From Ignavibacteria bacterium (GTDB taxonomy: Bacteria; Bacteroidota; Ignavibacteria; Tepidaquicellales; Tepidaquicellaceae), in assembly GCA_016709315.1 (NCBI GenBank), contig JADJMZ010000005.1:372001-436000 (forward strand): a stretch of 64,000 nucleotides of DNA, read 5' to 3'. Under the pieces are notes generated by a model, which had not been told where the DNA came from, did no database searches, and saw nothing but the letters and a program-made list of their open reading frames with translations. Of this stretch, positions 8,400 to 17,129 are shown piece by piece (within the stretch, counting starts at the first letter, position 1; the number at the start of each line of letters is the position of its first letter). Both the position numbers and the translations under genes were made by a program.

Positions 8400-8872
8400 A
8401 GTTCTTTAGTCTTTTAAATTTAGAAATTATTTTTGATGGAAAGATTTTTATTTCGTGATTAGAGAAAAGTGGGATGGCAATTAATAAATTCACCGCTTAA
8501 ACATTTATCTGCATTAAATTTTCAGAATTGCATTCTGAATATTAGCAGCATTAAGTAAATTATTTTATGCAAAGATAGGAAAAAATAATTTTTCATTGTA
8601 TACAAAAATCTGTAGAGACAAGGCATGCCTTTGTCTCTCTCTGTATAAATTTAATTTACAATTCATAAATGTCAGATGTTTTTCATACAATAAAAAAATG
8701 CCGGAGGAAAATTTCCATTAGTGAAATTAGTGGCAATTTCTTGTTTTCAATCTTGAAGCGGTCAACTTAAGTTGATTATTGATAACTGTTAATTACTAAT
8801 TGCCTATCAATGATTATTCAGAAATTTAAATTCAAAGATACTGCTCTTACGGGAATAAACAATTCATAAAAC
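8400..8872. other. 473-bp spacer with a decayed fourth module
   Basis: The side next to 8399 should contain the promoter of that gene. At 8612-8640 there is an imperfect copy of the 28-bp palindrome. At 8693-8706 there is the left arm of the atgccgg terminator (aaaaaaatgccggagg) without its partner. No heptamers remain. A separate perfect 14-bp palindrome, tcaacttaagttga, lies at 8762-8775. No terminator is evident directly after murB. Confidence 0.65.
8612..8640. repeat. degenerate copy of the 28-bp palindrome (copy 4)
   Basis: gtagagacaaggcatgcct matches the intact copies, after which an inserted t and a changed end (ttgtctctct) break the symmetry. With the orphan terminator arm at 8693 it looks like a remnant of the module seen after the three T9SS genes. 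Confidence 0.8.
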
Positions 8873-9937
8873 TCATTTTACAATAACGGGTTCGGGAATA
8901 AGCATGATCCCGAATTTTTCTTTCACGGACTTTATAATTTCTTCAGACAATGAAAGCGTATCTGCCGTCTTTCCGCCGAGATTTATTATTGCAAGCGAAT
9001 GGTTAGCCGATATTCCCGCGCCTTTGGTTTTATAACCTTTCACAAAACCTGACTGTTCGACAAGCCAGGCAGCCGGAATTTTGATTTTGTCTTTATCAGA
9101 AGTTGTATAATAAGGAGTTAGAAGATTTAAAGCCTCAGTTTTAATTTTGAATGTTTCAAACTCAGAAACACTCAGCACTGGGTTAGTAAAAAACGAACCG
9201 CATGAAATTGTATTCGGATCATCAGCGTCAATTACCATGGACTTCTTTTTCCGGAGAGAGATAACAGCATTCCTTATAAAATTCAGTTTTTCTTTTCCCG
9301 CGGATAGTCCGGAATATTCTTTATGTGAGTCAATATATTTTTTCAGTTCGGGATAATTTATTTCGGGCTCTGAATTTTTTTTCATTTTAAAAACTACTTC
9401 TGTAATAATGTATTTATCTTTATAAGCTGACTTAAAAATACTTTCCCTGTATGCAAAACGGCAATCTTCATTTCTGAAATTTCTTGTTTCAAAAGATTCT
9501 CTTTCAATTGCTTTAAGCGAATAAATTATCCCGCTTACTTCCTGACCGTAAGCTCCTACATTCTGCACAGGCGTGGCTCCGACCGATCCAGGTATTCCCG
9601 ACAGACATTCCGCTCCGGTAAGTTCATTCTCAATACAGTACTTTACAAATTCATCCCAGTTCTCTCCCGCTCCGGAATAAATAAAAAAATCGTCTTTGTC
9701 TTTTTTAACTGATACACCTTTTATATTAATCTTTAAAATCACACCGTCAAATCCGTGATCAGCAAAAATAATATTACTTCCTCCCGAAAGCGTCTGTACT
9801 TTGCAATTCTTTTCTTTTGCAAATTCAAGAGCTTCTTTTACAGATTCTTCCGTGTCGCATTCGATAAAATATTTAGCAGCGCCTCCGAGTTTAATTGTTG
9901 TATGATCGGACAGAAGTATGTTTTCCTTTATTATCAA
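8873..9937 (-). CDS. murB: UDP-N-acetylenolpyruvoylglucosamine reductase
   Basis: 354 residues, close to the E. coli-type MurB length. It reduces UDP-GlcNAc-enolpyruvate to UDP-MurNAc with NADPH and FAD, in the cytoplasm, for peptidoglycan synthesis. The FAD-binding part shows LGGAAKYF and LSGGSNIIFADHGFDGVI; GIPGSVGATPVQNVGAYGQE follows. CRFAYRESIF resembles the E. coli (type I) sequence. The catalytic serine lies in SCGSFFTNP (S248) and the late glutamate in IPEPVIV (E349). It is isolated: the flanking genes are secreted proteins on either side, with no other cell-wall genes nearby. The ATG at 9937 places the FAD domain normally. Confidence 0.97.
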   Translation of the reverse strand: MIIKENILLSDHTTIKLGGAAKYFIECDTEESVKEALEFAKEKNCKVQTLSGGSNIIFADHGFDGVILKINIKGVSVKKDKDDFFIYSGAGENWDEFVKYCIENELTGAECLSGIPGSVGATPVQNVGAYGQEVSGIIYSLKAIERESFETRNFRNEDCRFAYRESIFKSAYKDKYIITEVVFKMKKNSEPEINYPELKKYIDSHKEYSGLSAGKEKLNFIRNAVISLRKKKSMVIDADDPNTISCGSFFTNPVLSVSEFETFKIKTEALNLLTPYYTTSDKDKIKIPAAWLVEQSGFVKGYKTKGAGISANHSLAIINLGGKTADTLSLSEEIIKSVKEKFGIMLIPEPVIVK

Positions 9938-10282
9938 ATTTTTTTAATTTTATAAATCAATATAAATCAATCCTGAGTTTTTAGAAATGAATATAAAAAA
10001 TCATATCTTTACTTTTTGTACATTGCAACAAATTATCTTAAATAATTCATGTTAATTTGACCCCTCACATTCCTCCAATAAATTGATTTACCACTAAGTC
10101 ACAAAGTCACAAAGATCATTAAAATTAAAATATTTTTCTTAGTGTCTTCGTGACTTCGTGGTAAAGATTGAAGCATTAAGATATTCTTTTTCAAAGGTGA
10201 TGTGGATAATTAAAATTTCAAAAAATAAAAAATTCTGCATTTAATCTTATTGACAGATAGACTATTTTTAAAAAAAAAACAA
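9938..10282. other. 345-bp divergent spacer with an inverted repeat
   Basis: This spacer lies between divergent murB (minus) and the protease gene (plus). It contains a 28-bp imperfect inverted repeat (10088-10164) and otherwise AT-rich sequence in which both promoters must lie. No clear promoter boxes could be assigned. Confidence 0.7.
10088..10164. repeat. imperfect inverted repeat, 28-bp arms
   Basis: ttaccactaagtcacaaagt... (10088-10115) and tcttagtgtcttcgtgactt... (10137-10164) are reverse complements with 4 mismatches, separated by a 21-bp AT-rich loop. Related sequences occur at 14053-14080 and 62755-62828, so this is a dispersed repeat rather than a local terminator. It is too far from either gene end to be a typical terminator. 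Confidence 0.8.
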
Positions 10283-12412
10283 ATGAAAAAACTTATTACA
10301 TTACTCTCTTTTATTGCTGTAATAGTTTTATCAGGTTATACCCAAAATAATCCTTCCGATAAAATCAGCAGACAATTATTAAATTCATCTTCAAAAAATC
10401 CTGACAAAAATTTAGTTGTATGGATTTATCTTACTGATAAAGGTCCAGGAGCTTTAAGCAAATTATCAAATCCTTTAAACATTGTTTCACAAAGATCTTT
10501 CGAAAGGAGATTAAAAGTTAAAACGGTTGCACAGGCATTAGACTTTACGGATGTTCCTTTGAACGACGCTTATGTAAATGAAATAAAAGAAAAAGTTATT
10601 AAGATACGCAACAGATCAAAATGGCTGAATGCAGTAAGCGCGGAAGTTACTTCGGATCAGCTTAGCGAACTTGCAAATCTGGATTTTGTAAAAGTAATTG
10701 ATCTGGTAGAAAGATTCAGAAAAGCAAAAAATAATATTGAGTTTAATCTTGAACAGCCGGAAAGCTATACATCTCTTCCGAATTCAATACTTGCAGATAC
10801 CCTAAATTACGGAACAGGAAATGCTTTAACTCAGATTTCACAGATTAAGGTCAATGAAGTTCATAATGACGGAATCTTCGGACAAGGAATTTTAGTCGCA
10901 AATTTTGACGCAGGGTTTTCTAATATGACGCATGAAGTATTTACAACATACCCTATGAACATAATTTCAACTTATGATTTTCAGAATCACACTCCTGTAT
11001 TAACGGGACATTCTCACGGTACTGCAACGTTGTCACTGACTGGCGGATATAAGCCGGGACAGATGATAAGTCCTGCATTTAAATCAAAATTTATTCTCGC
11101 AAGGACTGAAGTGGATCCTACGGAAACTCCTTCAGAAATGGATAACTGGATAGCTGCAGCAGAATGGGCTGACAGTCTCGGAGCTGATGTGATCACAAGT
11201 TCATTAGGTTATCTTGATTTTGATGCGCCGTATTCAAGCTATACCTGGCTTGACATGAACGGCAATACATTACCTATAACTAAAGCCGCAGATCTTGCTG
11301 TTAATAAAGGTATAGTTGTAAGTAACTCAGCAGGTAACAGCGGATCTTCCTCAAACAATACTCTAATAGGACCTGCAGACGGTGACAGTGTAATTACAGT
11401 TGGTGCGGTTACATCAGGAGGAAGCAGATCAAGTTTTAGTTCTGTCGGACCGACAACTGATATTCCTGCAAGGATAAAGCCCGATATAATGACAATGGGA
11501 AGCAGCAACTATGTAGCGGGAACATCCGGAAATTCATATTACAACGGAAGCGGAACTTCATTTGCATGTCCTCTGAATTCAGGAGTTTGCGCTCTTATTT
11601 TAAGCGCAAATAAAAATCTTACTCCAATACAGGTAAGGAATATACTAAGAAAATTCGGAAGCAATAACAATACGCCCGACAATCTAATGGGCTGGGGAAT
11701 AATAAACGCAAAAAAATCTGTTGACACTGCAAGAAAATTAGACACACAGCCGCCGGTTATTCAGCATACGCAGACAGTATTCAGCGTAAGAACTCCGGGA
11801 CCCGTGATAATTAAAAGTGTTATCAGGGACAACGGCATTATAAGAAAAAGAACAAATGAATATCCGGTGCTTTATTACAGAACGAATGCTTACGGGACAA
11901 TTAGTCCTTATTCTTCTGTGACTGCTTACAATTCCGTTTCTGATACATTTTATTTCAGCATACCGCAGATAAATCTGAAAGCAACGGTCGAATATTATTT
12001 TGCTGCGCAGGACGTTGCGCTTCCAGTACCGTTATTTTCGACACTTCCTTCAGGCGGCAGCGGTGTGAATCCAGCCGGTAGTAATCCTCCGAATGCGAAA
12101 TTCAGTTTCAGAGTTTATCCTTACAGTTATAATGCTAATCCTGTTTCAGTAAATATTATTACACTTAATAATTACCCTAATCCATTTAATCCTGAAACAA
12201 TGATAAGTTATTATCTTGATAAGGGCGGCTGGATAACACTGAAAGTTTATGATATATCCGGAAAAGAATTAGCTGTACTTGCCGACGGCATTGAGCCGGA
12301 AGGTGCGCATGAAATCAGATTTAATGGCGGCAATCTTTCAAGCGGAGTTTATTTTTATAAATTAATAACAGAAAACAAAACTTTAGTAAAGCAAATGATT
12401 TTATTGAAATAA
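10283..12412 (+). CDS. secreted subtilisin-like (S8) serine protease with T9SS sorting domain
   Basis: The start chosen is the ATG at 10283, giving 709 residues and a signal peptide MKKLITLLSFIAVIVLSGYTQ. An in-frame ATG at 10250 only adds MTDRLFLKKKQ, which would displace the signal. The peptidase S8 triad is intact: Asp209 in VANFDAGF, His245 in GHSHGTATLS, Ser426 in GTSFACPLNSG. The oxyanion Asn352 is in SNSAGNSG. A proregion precedes the catalytic domain (about 25-180). After the protease domain there is a beta-rich region (about 475-615) and a C-terminal sorting domain (NYPNPFNPETMISYYLD, ending TLVKQMILLK). DAG instead of DTG/DSG around the aspartate is familiar in Bacteroidota S8 proteases. 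The substrate is unknown; probably nutrient acquisition or processing of surface proteins. Confidence 0.93.
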   Translation: MKKLITLLSFIAVIVLSGYTQNNPSDKISRQLLNSSSKNPDKNLVVWIYLTDKGPGALSKLSNPLNIVSQRSFERRLKVKTVAQALDFTDVPLNDAYVNEIKEKVIKIRNRSKWLNAVSAEVTSDQLSELANLDFVKVIDLVERFRKAKNNIEFNLEQPESYTSLPNSILADTLNYGTGNALTQISQIKVNEVHNDGIFGQGILVANFDAGFSNMTHEVFTTYPMNIISTYDFQNHTPVLTGHSHGTATLSLTGGYKPGQMISPAFKSKFILARTEVDPTETPSEMDNWIAAAEWADSLGADVITSSLGYLDFDAPYSSYTWLDMNGNTLPITKAADLAVNKGIVVSNSAGNSGSSSNNTLIGPADGDSVITVGAVTSGGSRSSFSSVGPTTDIPARIKPDIMTMGSSNYVAGTSGNSYYNGSGTSFACPLNSGVCALILSANKNLTPIQVRNILRKFGSNNNTPDNLMGWGIINAKKSVDTARKLDTQPPVIQHTQTVFSVRTPGPVIIKSVIRDNGIIRKRTNEYPVLYYRTNAYGTISPYSSVTAYNSVSDTFYFSIPQINLKATVEYYFAAQDVALPVPLFSTLPSGGSGVNPAGSNPPNAKFSFRVYPYSYNANPVSVNIITLNNYPNPFNPETMISYYLDKGGWITLKVYDISGKELAVLADGIEPEGAHEIRFNGGNLSSGVYFYKLITENKTLVKQMILLK

Positions 12413-12490
12413 AAGATTCAATAAACATCTGACGATAAATTATTTTCACAAACGAAATTTATTAACCCAAAATCAAACACACACATATCT

Positions 12491-13801
12491 ATGATTAAGA
12501 AGAAAGGTAAAACAAAATTTGTAAGCGCCGATGATGCTGCAAAGATCGTGAAGTCCGGACAGAGCATATATGTTCATGCCAACTGCTCATATCCGAAAGT
12601 ATTAATGGATGCTTTGTGCAGAAGGTATAAAGAATTACACAAGGTTAAGATTGTTCAGCTTATATCTTTTCTTGATGCGCCCTATTCCGCTCCGGAAATG
12701 GAAGGACATTTTCATGTTGTATCATTGTTTACCGGAGGTAATGTAAGAAAGGCAGTAAATGAAGGAAGAGCGGATTTTATTCCGGTATTCCTTTCAGAGA
12801 TCCCATTGCTGATTCAGAGAAAGATAATTCCTCTGGATATTTGCTTTCTGCATTTGTCTCCGCCGGACGAACACGGTTACTGTTCATTCGGAATCAGCAA
12901 TGAATGTTCCAAGACTGCGTCAGAAAATTCCAAGATAATAGTTGCGCAGATCAACAAGCAGATGCCGAGAGTACTCGGTGATAATTTCATTCACATTGAC
13001 AAGATAGATTATGCCGTAGAGATAGATGAAGTAGTTCCGGAGTTTCATAACACTAAGGAAGTCGAAGGCGATGACAAGCTGGTTTATGAAAAGATTGGCA
13101 AAAGCATTGCCGGACTGATTGAGGACGGATCAACGCTTCAGATGGGAATCGGTATTATTCCTGATGTTGTACTTCAGTTTTTGACAGATAAAAAAGATCT
13201 TGGAGTTCATACTGAAATGTTTTCAGATCATCTGATAGACCTTATAGAATCGGGAGTCATAAACGGCGAGAAGAAAACACTTCTTCCCGGAAAAGTCGTA
13301 TCATCATTTATTCTCGGCACCAAGAAAGTTTTCGATTACATGAATGACAATCCCGTTTTCGAATTCCGTCCGACATTATTTGTAAATGATCCTTTTACAA
13401 TTTCCAGAAATGACAAAATGATCTCGATAAATTCAGCTCTTGAAGTGGATATAACGGGACAGGTTTGCGCAGATTCAATTGGTCCGAAAAATTATTCGGG
13501 ATTCGGAGGGCAGGTAGATTTTATCAGAGGCGCTGCAAGGAGCGAGAACGGTAAGCCGATGATGGCTTTTACTTCCACAGCAAAGGGCGGAACGGTATCC
13601 CGTATTGCGCCATATCTGAAACAGGGAGCGGGAGTCACGACGACAAGGGCTGATGTGCATTATATAATTACTGAATACGGAATTGCGGATATGTTTGGAA
13701 AATCTGTAAGGGAAAGAGTCAAAGCTCTGATAGAAATAGCGCATCCGAATTTCAGGGAAGAGCTTGAACGGTATGCTTATGAAGTGAAGTTTCTGAGATG
13801 A
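12491..13801 (+). CDS. acetyl-CoA hydrolase/transferase family protein (CoA-transferase)
   Basis: 436 residues, the usual size for the Cat1/4-hydroxybutyrate CoA-transferase group. These enzymes move CoA between acyl-CoA and a free acid through a glutamyl-CoA thioester. The likely catalytic glutamate is E242 in LGVHTEMFSDHLIDL. Other family segments are GSTLQMGIGIIPDVV, SGFGGQVDFIRGA and YIITEYGIADMFGKSVRER near the C-terminus. It follows the secreted protease by 78 bp with no evident terminator between them, but the functions look unrelated. The exact acyl substrates (acetate, butyrate, 4-hydroxybutyrate or propionate) cannot be told from sequence alone. Confidence 0.9.
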   Translation: MIKKKGKTKFVSADDAAKIVKSGQSIYVHANCSYPKVLMDALCRRYKELHKVKIVQLISFLDAPYSAPEMEGHFHVVSLFTGGNVRKAVNEGRADFIPVFLSEIPLLIQRKIIPLDICFLHLSPPDEHGYCSFGISNECSKTASENSKIIVAQINKQMPRVLGDNFIHIDKIDYAVEIDEVVPEFHNTKEVEGDDKLVYEKIGKSIAGLIEDGSTLQMGIGIIPDVVLQFLTDKKDLGVHTEMFSDHLIDLIESGVINGEKKTLLPGKVVSSFILGTKKVFDYMNDNPVFEFRPTLFVNDPFTISRNDKMISINSALEVDITGQVCADSIGPKNYSGFGGQVDFIRGAARSENGKPMMAFTSTAKGGTVSRIAPYLKQGAGVTTTRADVHYIITEYGIADMFGKSVRERVKALIEIAHPNFREELERYAYEVKFLR

Positions 13802-13862
13802 GAATTCTCTGACATTAAGAATGAAGGTCCGGAGATATCTGAAAACTATATATTTAAGTATG

Positions 13863-14003
13863 AGAGACTTCTCAAAAATTCTTACTGTCATCCCCGCGTG
13901 CTTTTAGCGGGGATCCAATCATTGAGAACTATCTTAAAAATGGATTCCCGCCAGGAGCATGCGGGAATGACAATCCAAGGAGAGTTAGTTTTTTAGAAGT
14001 CAC
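13863..14003. mobile_element. MITE-like foldback element
   Basis: About 140 bp with nested inverted repeats. Outer ends gagacttctcaaaaat and, reversed, gtgacttctaaaaaac pair. Inner 32-bp arms at 13886-13917 (tgtcatccccgcgtgctttt...) and 13941-13972 are reverse complements with about 6 mismatches. Each inner arm is itself a hairpin (ccccgc/gcgggg and cccgc/gcggg). It codes for nothing. The type of transposase that could move it is not evident, and no clear target duplication was found. Confidence 0.65.
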
Positions 14004-14052
14004 TATTACTCTAAGACTTGAAGTCTCTGAGCTCTATGATTTTAATATTTTT

Positions 14053-14080
14053 TCTTAGAGTCTTTGCGACTTTGAGGTGA
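14053..14080. repeat. dispersed repeat arm
   Basis: tcttagagtctttgcgactt and the following bases match the right arm of the inverted repeat at 10137-10164 (consensus TCTTAGwGTCTTyGyGACTT) and, reversed, the arm at 62755-62781. The partner arm here is poorly preserved (ctctaagacttgaag at about 14008-14022). Confidence 0.6.
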
Positions 14081-14236
14081 ATAATTTTTTATTGATAGAT
14101 GATTAGAAAACTCACTTAACTTAATGGCATTGGGGTTTGCGATGTGTAAAATTATTGTGCGAAAGAAAACAATCGAAGCTACAAATTGACTTCTAAATTG
14201 AAGGTCAAATTAGTAATTTATTCTGAAGTAAATAAG

Positions 14237-14926
14237 ATGATAAAAAAGGAAAATGCAGTTGTACTTTCAAGCGGAGGCATGGACAGCGCTCTTACAGCCG
14301 CTATAGCAGAAAGAAAGTATGAACTGAATTTGCTTCACATAAATTACGGACAGAAGACACAGAAGAGAGAGTTAAAAGCATTCCGTGATATTTCAGAATA
14401 TTTCAAAGCACGAAAAACATTAGTAGTGAACATAAGTCATCTGAAACAGATCGGCGGCTCATCGCTAACGGATAATAAGATCAGCATTTCAAAAGCTGAT
14501 TTAAGAAATAAAGAAATACCTTCAAGCTATGTACCGTTCAGAAATGCAAATATATTAGCGATCGCAGTAAGCTGGGCGGAAGTAATCGGAGCGAGGAAAA
14601 TATTTATCGGAGCAGTGGAAGAGGATTCGAGCGGATACCCTGATTGCAGAAAGGAATTTTTTGATGCATACAATAAAATGATATCGAAAGGCACAAAGCC
14701 GGGATCAGGAATAAAAATTTTAACACCGATAATTGATCTGACTAAAAAAGAAATTGTACTGAAGTCATTGAGACTAAAAGCTCCGATACATCTTACCTGG
14801 TCCTGTTACAAAAACAATAAAGCCGCCTGCGGGGAATGTGACAGTTGCGCTCTGAGACTCAGAGGATTTCAGCTTGCCGGAAAAGAAGATCCGGTAAAGT
14901 ATATTAAAATTCCTAATTATATCTGA
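14237..14926 (+). CDS. queC: 7-cyano-7-deazaguanine synthase
   Basis: The start chosen is the ATG at 14237 (MIKKENAVVLSSGGMDS), 229 residues. The ATG 51 bp upstream adds a tail not seen in the family. QueC converts 7-carboxy-7-deazaguanine to preQ0 with ATP and ammonia, for queuosine synthesis. The PP-loop SSGGMDSALT is near the N-terminus, HINYGQKTQKRE follows, and VPFRNANILAIAVSWAE and FIGAVEEDSSGYPDCR are diagnostic. The four zinc cysteines are in SCYKNNKAACGECDSCALR. No queD, queE or queF is in this window. The stop codon is followed directly by the TTG start of the first AI-2E permease, so the genes are probably co-transcribed. Confidence 0.95.
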   Translation: MIKKENAVVLSSGGMDSALTAAIAERKYELNLLHINYGQKTQKRELKAFRDISEYFKARKTLVVNISHLKQIGGSSLTDNKISISKADLRNKEIPSSYVPFRNANILAIAVSWAEVIGARKIFIGAVEEDSSGYPDCRKEFFDAYNKMISKGTKPGSGIKILTPIIDLTKKEIVLKSLRLKAPIHLTWSCYKNNKAACGECDSCALRLRGFQLAGKEDPVKYIKIPNYI

Positions 14927-14927
14927 A

Positions 14928-16016
14928 TTGGAAAAAAAAGATAATTATAAATTTCTGAATATAGCTGCAGCATTATTTCTGACAGGATTCTCAGTGTATG
15001 TTATGAAAGAGCTGAGTTCTATACTAATTCCTTTCGTTCTTGCTGTCATTATTTCTTTTGTATTTGAGCCGTTTTATTCATGGATGCGTTCAAAAAAAAT
15101 TCCCTCATTCCTGGCGGTGATAGCCGTACTTATAACTCTTATCATTATTACAAACATCGCAAGCGTTTTCATAATAGCCAGCATAAATTCATTTTCTTCC
15201 GACTTTTCCATTTACGAAAAAAAATTCACAGACCTGTTCAATTCATTGATACTCACTATGCATTTATCTTCTGAAGAATTAAAAAGTCTTAATGAATTCC
15301 TGAAGATATCAAACCTTGTTCAGCAGGGGTCAATTACAAATTTCATTGCAGGATTTTTTACAAGTTTCTTATCCGTATTCGGAGATTTCATTTTAATTCT
15401 GTTTTATGTTATTTTTTTATTAACGGAAATAGGGAATATAAAAGAGCGGATAAGGATAGCTTTTAAAAATGAAAAAGCTGAAAGTATTATAAGTACTCTT
15501 GACAGAATATTTATTGATGTGAGAAAATATATTACCGGCAAGACGATGATCAGTCTTATTCTCGGAACTCTTTCAGGATTATTACTCTGGATATTCGGCG
15601 TTGATTTTTATTTCATCTGGGGATTTCTGATCTTTCTGATGCATTTCATACCGAGCATAGGAGCGCTGATAGCGATTACTCTTCCTTCGACTGTAATGTT
15701 CCTTCAGTTTGACAATATATTTACTCCGATATTTGTGACGATTATGCTTTTGGTTTTGCAGAATGTAATAGGAAATATAGTCGAACCGAAATTCCTCGGG
15801 GATCAGCTTGATCTGAGTCCCCTGCTGCTGCTGCTTTCACTATTTCTGGGAGGATATATATGGGGAATAGTCGGCATGGTACTGTCAGTTCCTTTAGTGA
15901 GCATGATAAAGATCATACTTCTGAATTTCGAATCTACGAGACCGATCGCAATTTTAATGAGCTATAAAACGTCAGCGATAGAAAAAGAATTTGTGAAAAA
16001 AACAAAAAGAAAATAA
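14928..16016 (+). CDS. AI-2E family transporter (permease), copy 1
   Basis: 362 residues, PF01594-type integral membrane protein. Start TTG at 14928, one base after the queC stop; no ATG lies near enough to leave the first membrane segment intact. Two N-terminal hydrophobic helices (NIAAALFLTGFSVYV, SILIPFVLAVIISFVFEPF) and a central soluble stretch (about 90-150) are followed by several helices. The conserved late segments are DFYFIWGFLIFLMHFIPSIG and SPLLLLLSLFLGGYIWG. The family exports diverse small molecules or ions; the AI-2 name reflects only one studied member. The substrate is unknown. It is the tandem paralogue of 16020-17084. Confidence 0.88.
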   Translation: MEKKDNYKFLNIAAALFLTGFSVYVMKELSSILIPFVLAVIISFVFEPFYSWMRSKKIPSFLAVIAVLITLIIITNIASVFIIASINSFSSDFSIYEKKFTDLFNSLILTMHLSSEELKSLNEFLKISNLVQQGSITNFIAGFFTSFLSVFGDFILILFYVIFLLTEIGNIKERIRIAFKNEKAESIISTLDRIFIDVRKYITGKTMISLILGTLSGLLLWIFGVDFYFIWGFLIFLMHFIPSIGALIAITLPSTVMFLQFDNIFTPIFVTIMLLVLQNVIGNIVEPKFLGDQLDLSPLLLLLSLFLGGYIWGIVGMVLSVPLVSMIKIILLNFESTRPIAILMSYKTSAIEKEFVKKTKRK

Positions 16017-16019
16017 TTT

Positions 16020-17084
16020 TTGAGTGAATCCAAACAAAATAATTTTTTAAATATAACAGCAGCAATATTTCTGACGGGATTTTCGTTCTTTGTTTTAAAG
16101 GAGCTTCAGTCAATACTGATACCGTTATTCATTGCGATCATTATTTCTTTTGTATTTCTGCCGATGTACACATTTCTTGTGAATAAAAAAATTCCGGCAG
16201 GCGTAGCAGTTGCAATTGTAATATTATCTATTTTTTTCATTTCAAATATAGCGATACTTTTCATTGTGAAAAGCGTAGGCGCATTCAGCGAACAGTTTCC
16301 TGTTTATGAGAAAAAATTTCTGATGATTTATGAAAGTATCATCAGCAGACTGAATCTGTCCGAGATTGAAGCTGCCGGATTAACGAAGTCTCTTGATTTG
16401 AGGACTCTTCTGATGGAAGGTAAATTTACTTCTGCAATAACAGGTTTATTTTCAGGGATTACAGCATTGCTTGGAAATTACATTCTGATAATTTTTTATG
16501 TAATCTTTCTTTTGTCTGAATCAAAAAGCATACAGCAAAGAATACTTGTGGCTTTTCCCGGAAAGAATGAAGAATCAATGCGAAAAACTTTTTCAGATAT
16601 ATTCGGCGGAGTGCGGAATTATATTTCCGGAAAGACTTTGCTTAGTTTCTTACAGGCAGTGTTAATAGGAACAATACTATGGATATGCGGAGTTGAATTT
16701 TTTTTTATCTGGGCATTCATGTTTTTTTTATCGGATTTTATTCCTAACATCGGTTCGCTTATTGTTTCAGTGCTGATAGGAATATTTATGATGCTGCAAT
16801 TTGAAAGCATAATCGGACCCGCGGTTATACTGGCTGTGCTGATACTGATACAGAACTTAAAAGGAAACATACTTGAGCCGAAAATATTCGGATCAAGACT
16901 TGATCTTAGTCCCCTGCTCCTGCTTTTATCGCTGATATTCTGGGGATATATTTGGGGACTGACGGGAATGATACTTTCCGTCCCGATAATGAGCATGATC
17001 AAGATCATATTAATGAATTTTCCGGCTACTAAGCCGATAGCAATTTTAATGAGCTACAATATAAATACAATAAATAAACTTTAA
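16020..17084 (+). CDS. AI-2E family transporter (permease), copy 2
   Basis: 354 residues, starting at a TTG at 16020 three bases after the stop of copy 1. Sequence and helix order follow copy 1 throughout (NITAAIFLTGFSFFVLKEL against NIAAALFLTGFSVYVMKEL; late FFFIWAFMFFLSDFIPNIG and SPLLLLLSLIFWGYIWG). The divergence shows an old tandem duplication. The two might form a heteromer or serve different substrates; neither can be read here. It lies 45 bp upstream of pckG, which has its own strong SD. Confidence 0.88.
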   Translation: MSESKQNNFLNITAAIFLTGFSFFVLKELQSILIPLFIAIIISFVFLPMYTFLVNKKIPAGVAVAIVILSIFFISNIAILFIVKSVGAFSEQFPVYEKKFLMIYESIISRLNLSEIEAAGLTKSLDLRTLLMEGKFTSAITGLFSGITALLGNYILIIFYVIFLLSESKSIQQRILVAFPGKNEESMRKTFSDIFGGVRNYISGKTLLSFLQAVLIGTILWICGVEFFFIWAFMFFLSDFIPNIGSLIVSVLIGIFMMLQFESIIGPAVILAVLILIQNLKGNILEPKIFGSRLDLSPLLLLLSLIFWGYIWGLTGMILSVPIMSMIKIILMNFPATKPIAILMSYNINTINKL

Positions 17085-17129
17085 TAAATTTTCTTTAACC
17101 AAAATCATCAAATTATCAAAGGAGATAAA

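Larger units (their letters stand above)
13802..14236. other. 435-bp spacer with mobile-looking repeats
   Basis: The spacer holds a MITE-like foldback element (13863-14003), a dispersed repeat arm (14053-14080) and the 18-bp sequence cttaacttaatggcattg (14115-14132) that recurs at 62887-62904. A bulged hairpin (aattgacttc / gaaggtcaaatt, about 14184-14211) precedes queC. No preQ1 riboswitch consensus was found. Confidence 0.7.

Noticed and set aside
10283..12412. Subtilisin with DAG in place of DTG/DSG as a defective enzyme
   Set aside because: The Asp, His, Ser and oxyanion Asn are all present, and DAG is a familiar variant in this group.
13475..13891. 138-codon minus-strand ORF antisense to the CoA-transferase gene
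   Set aside because: It lies over a well-supported conserved gene and has no recognisable motif.
14133..14236. preQ1 riboswitch before queC
   Set aside because: No stem with the A-rich tail and conserved loop of preQ1-I, and no larger preQ1-II fold could be drawn; only a bulged hairpin.
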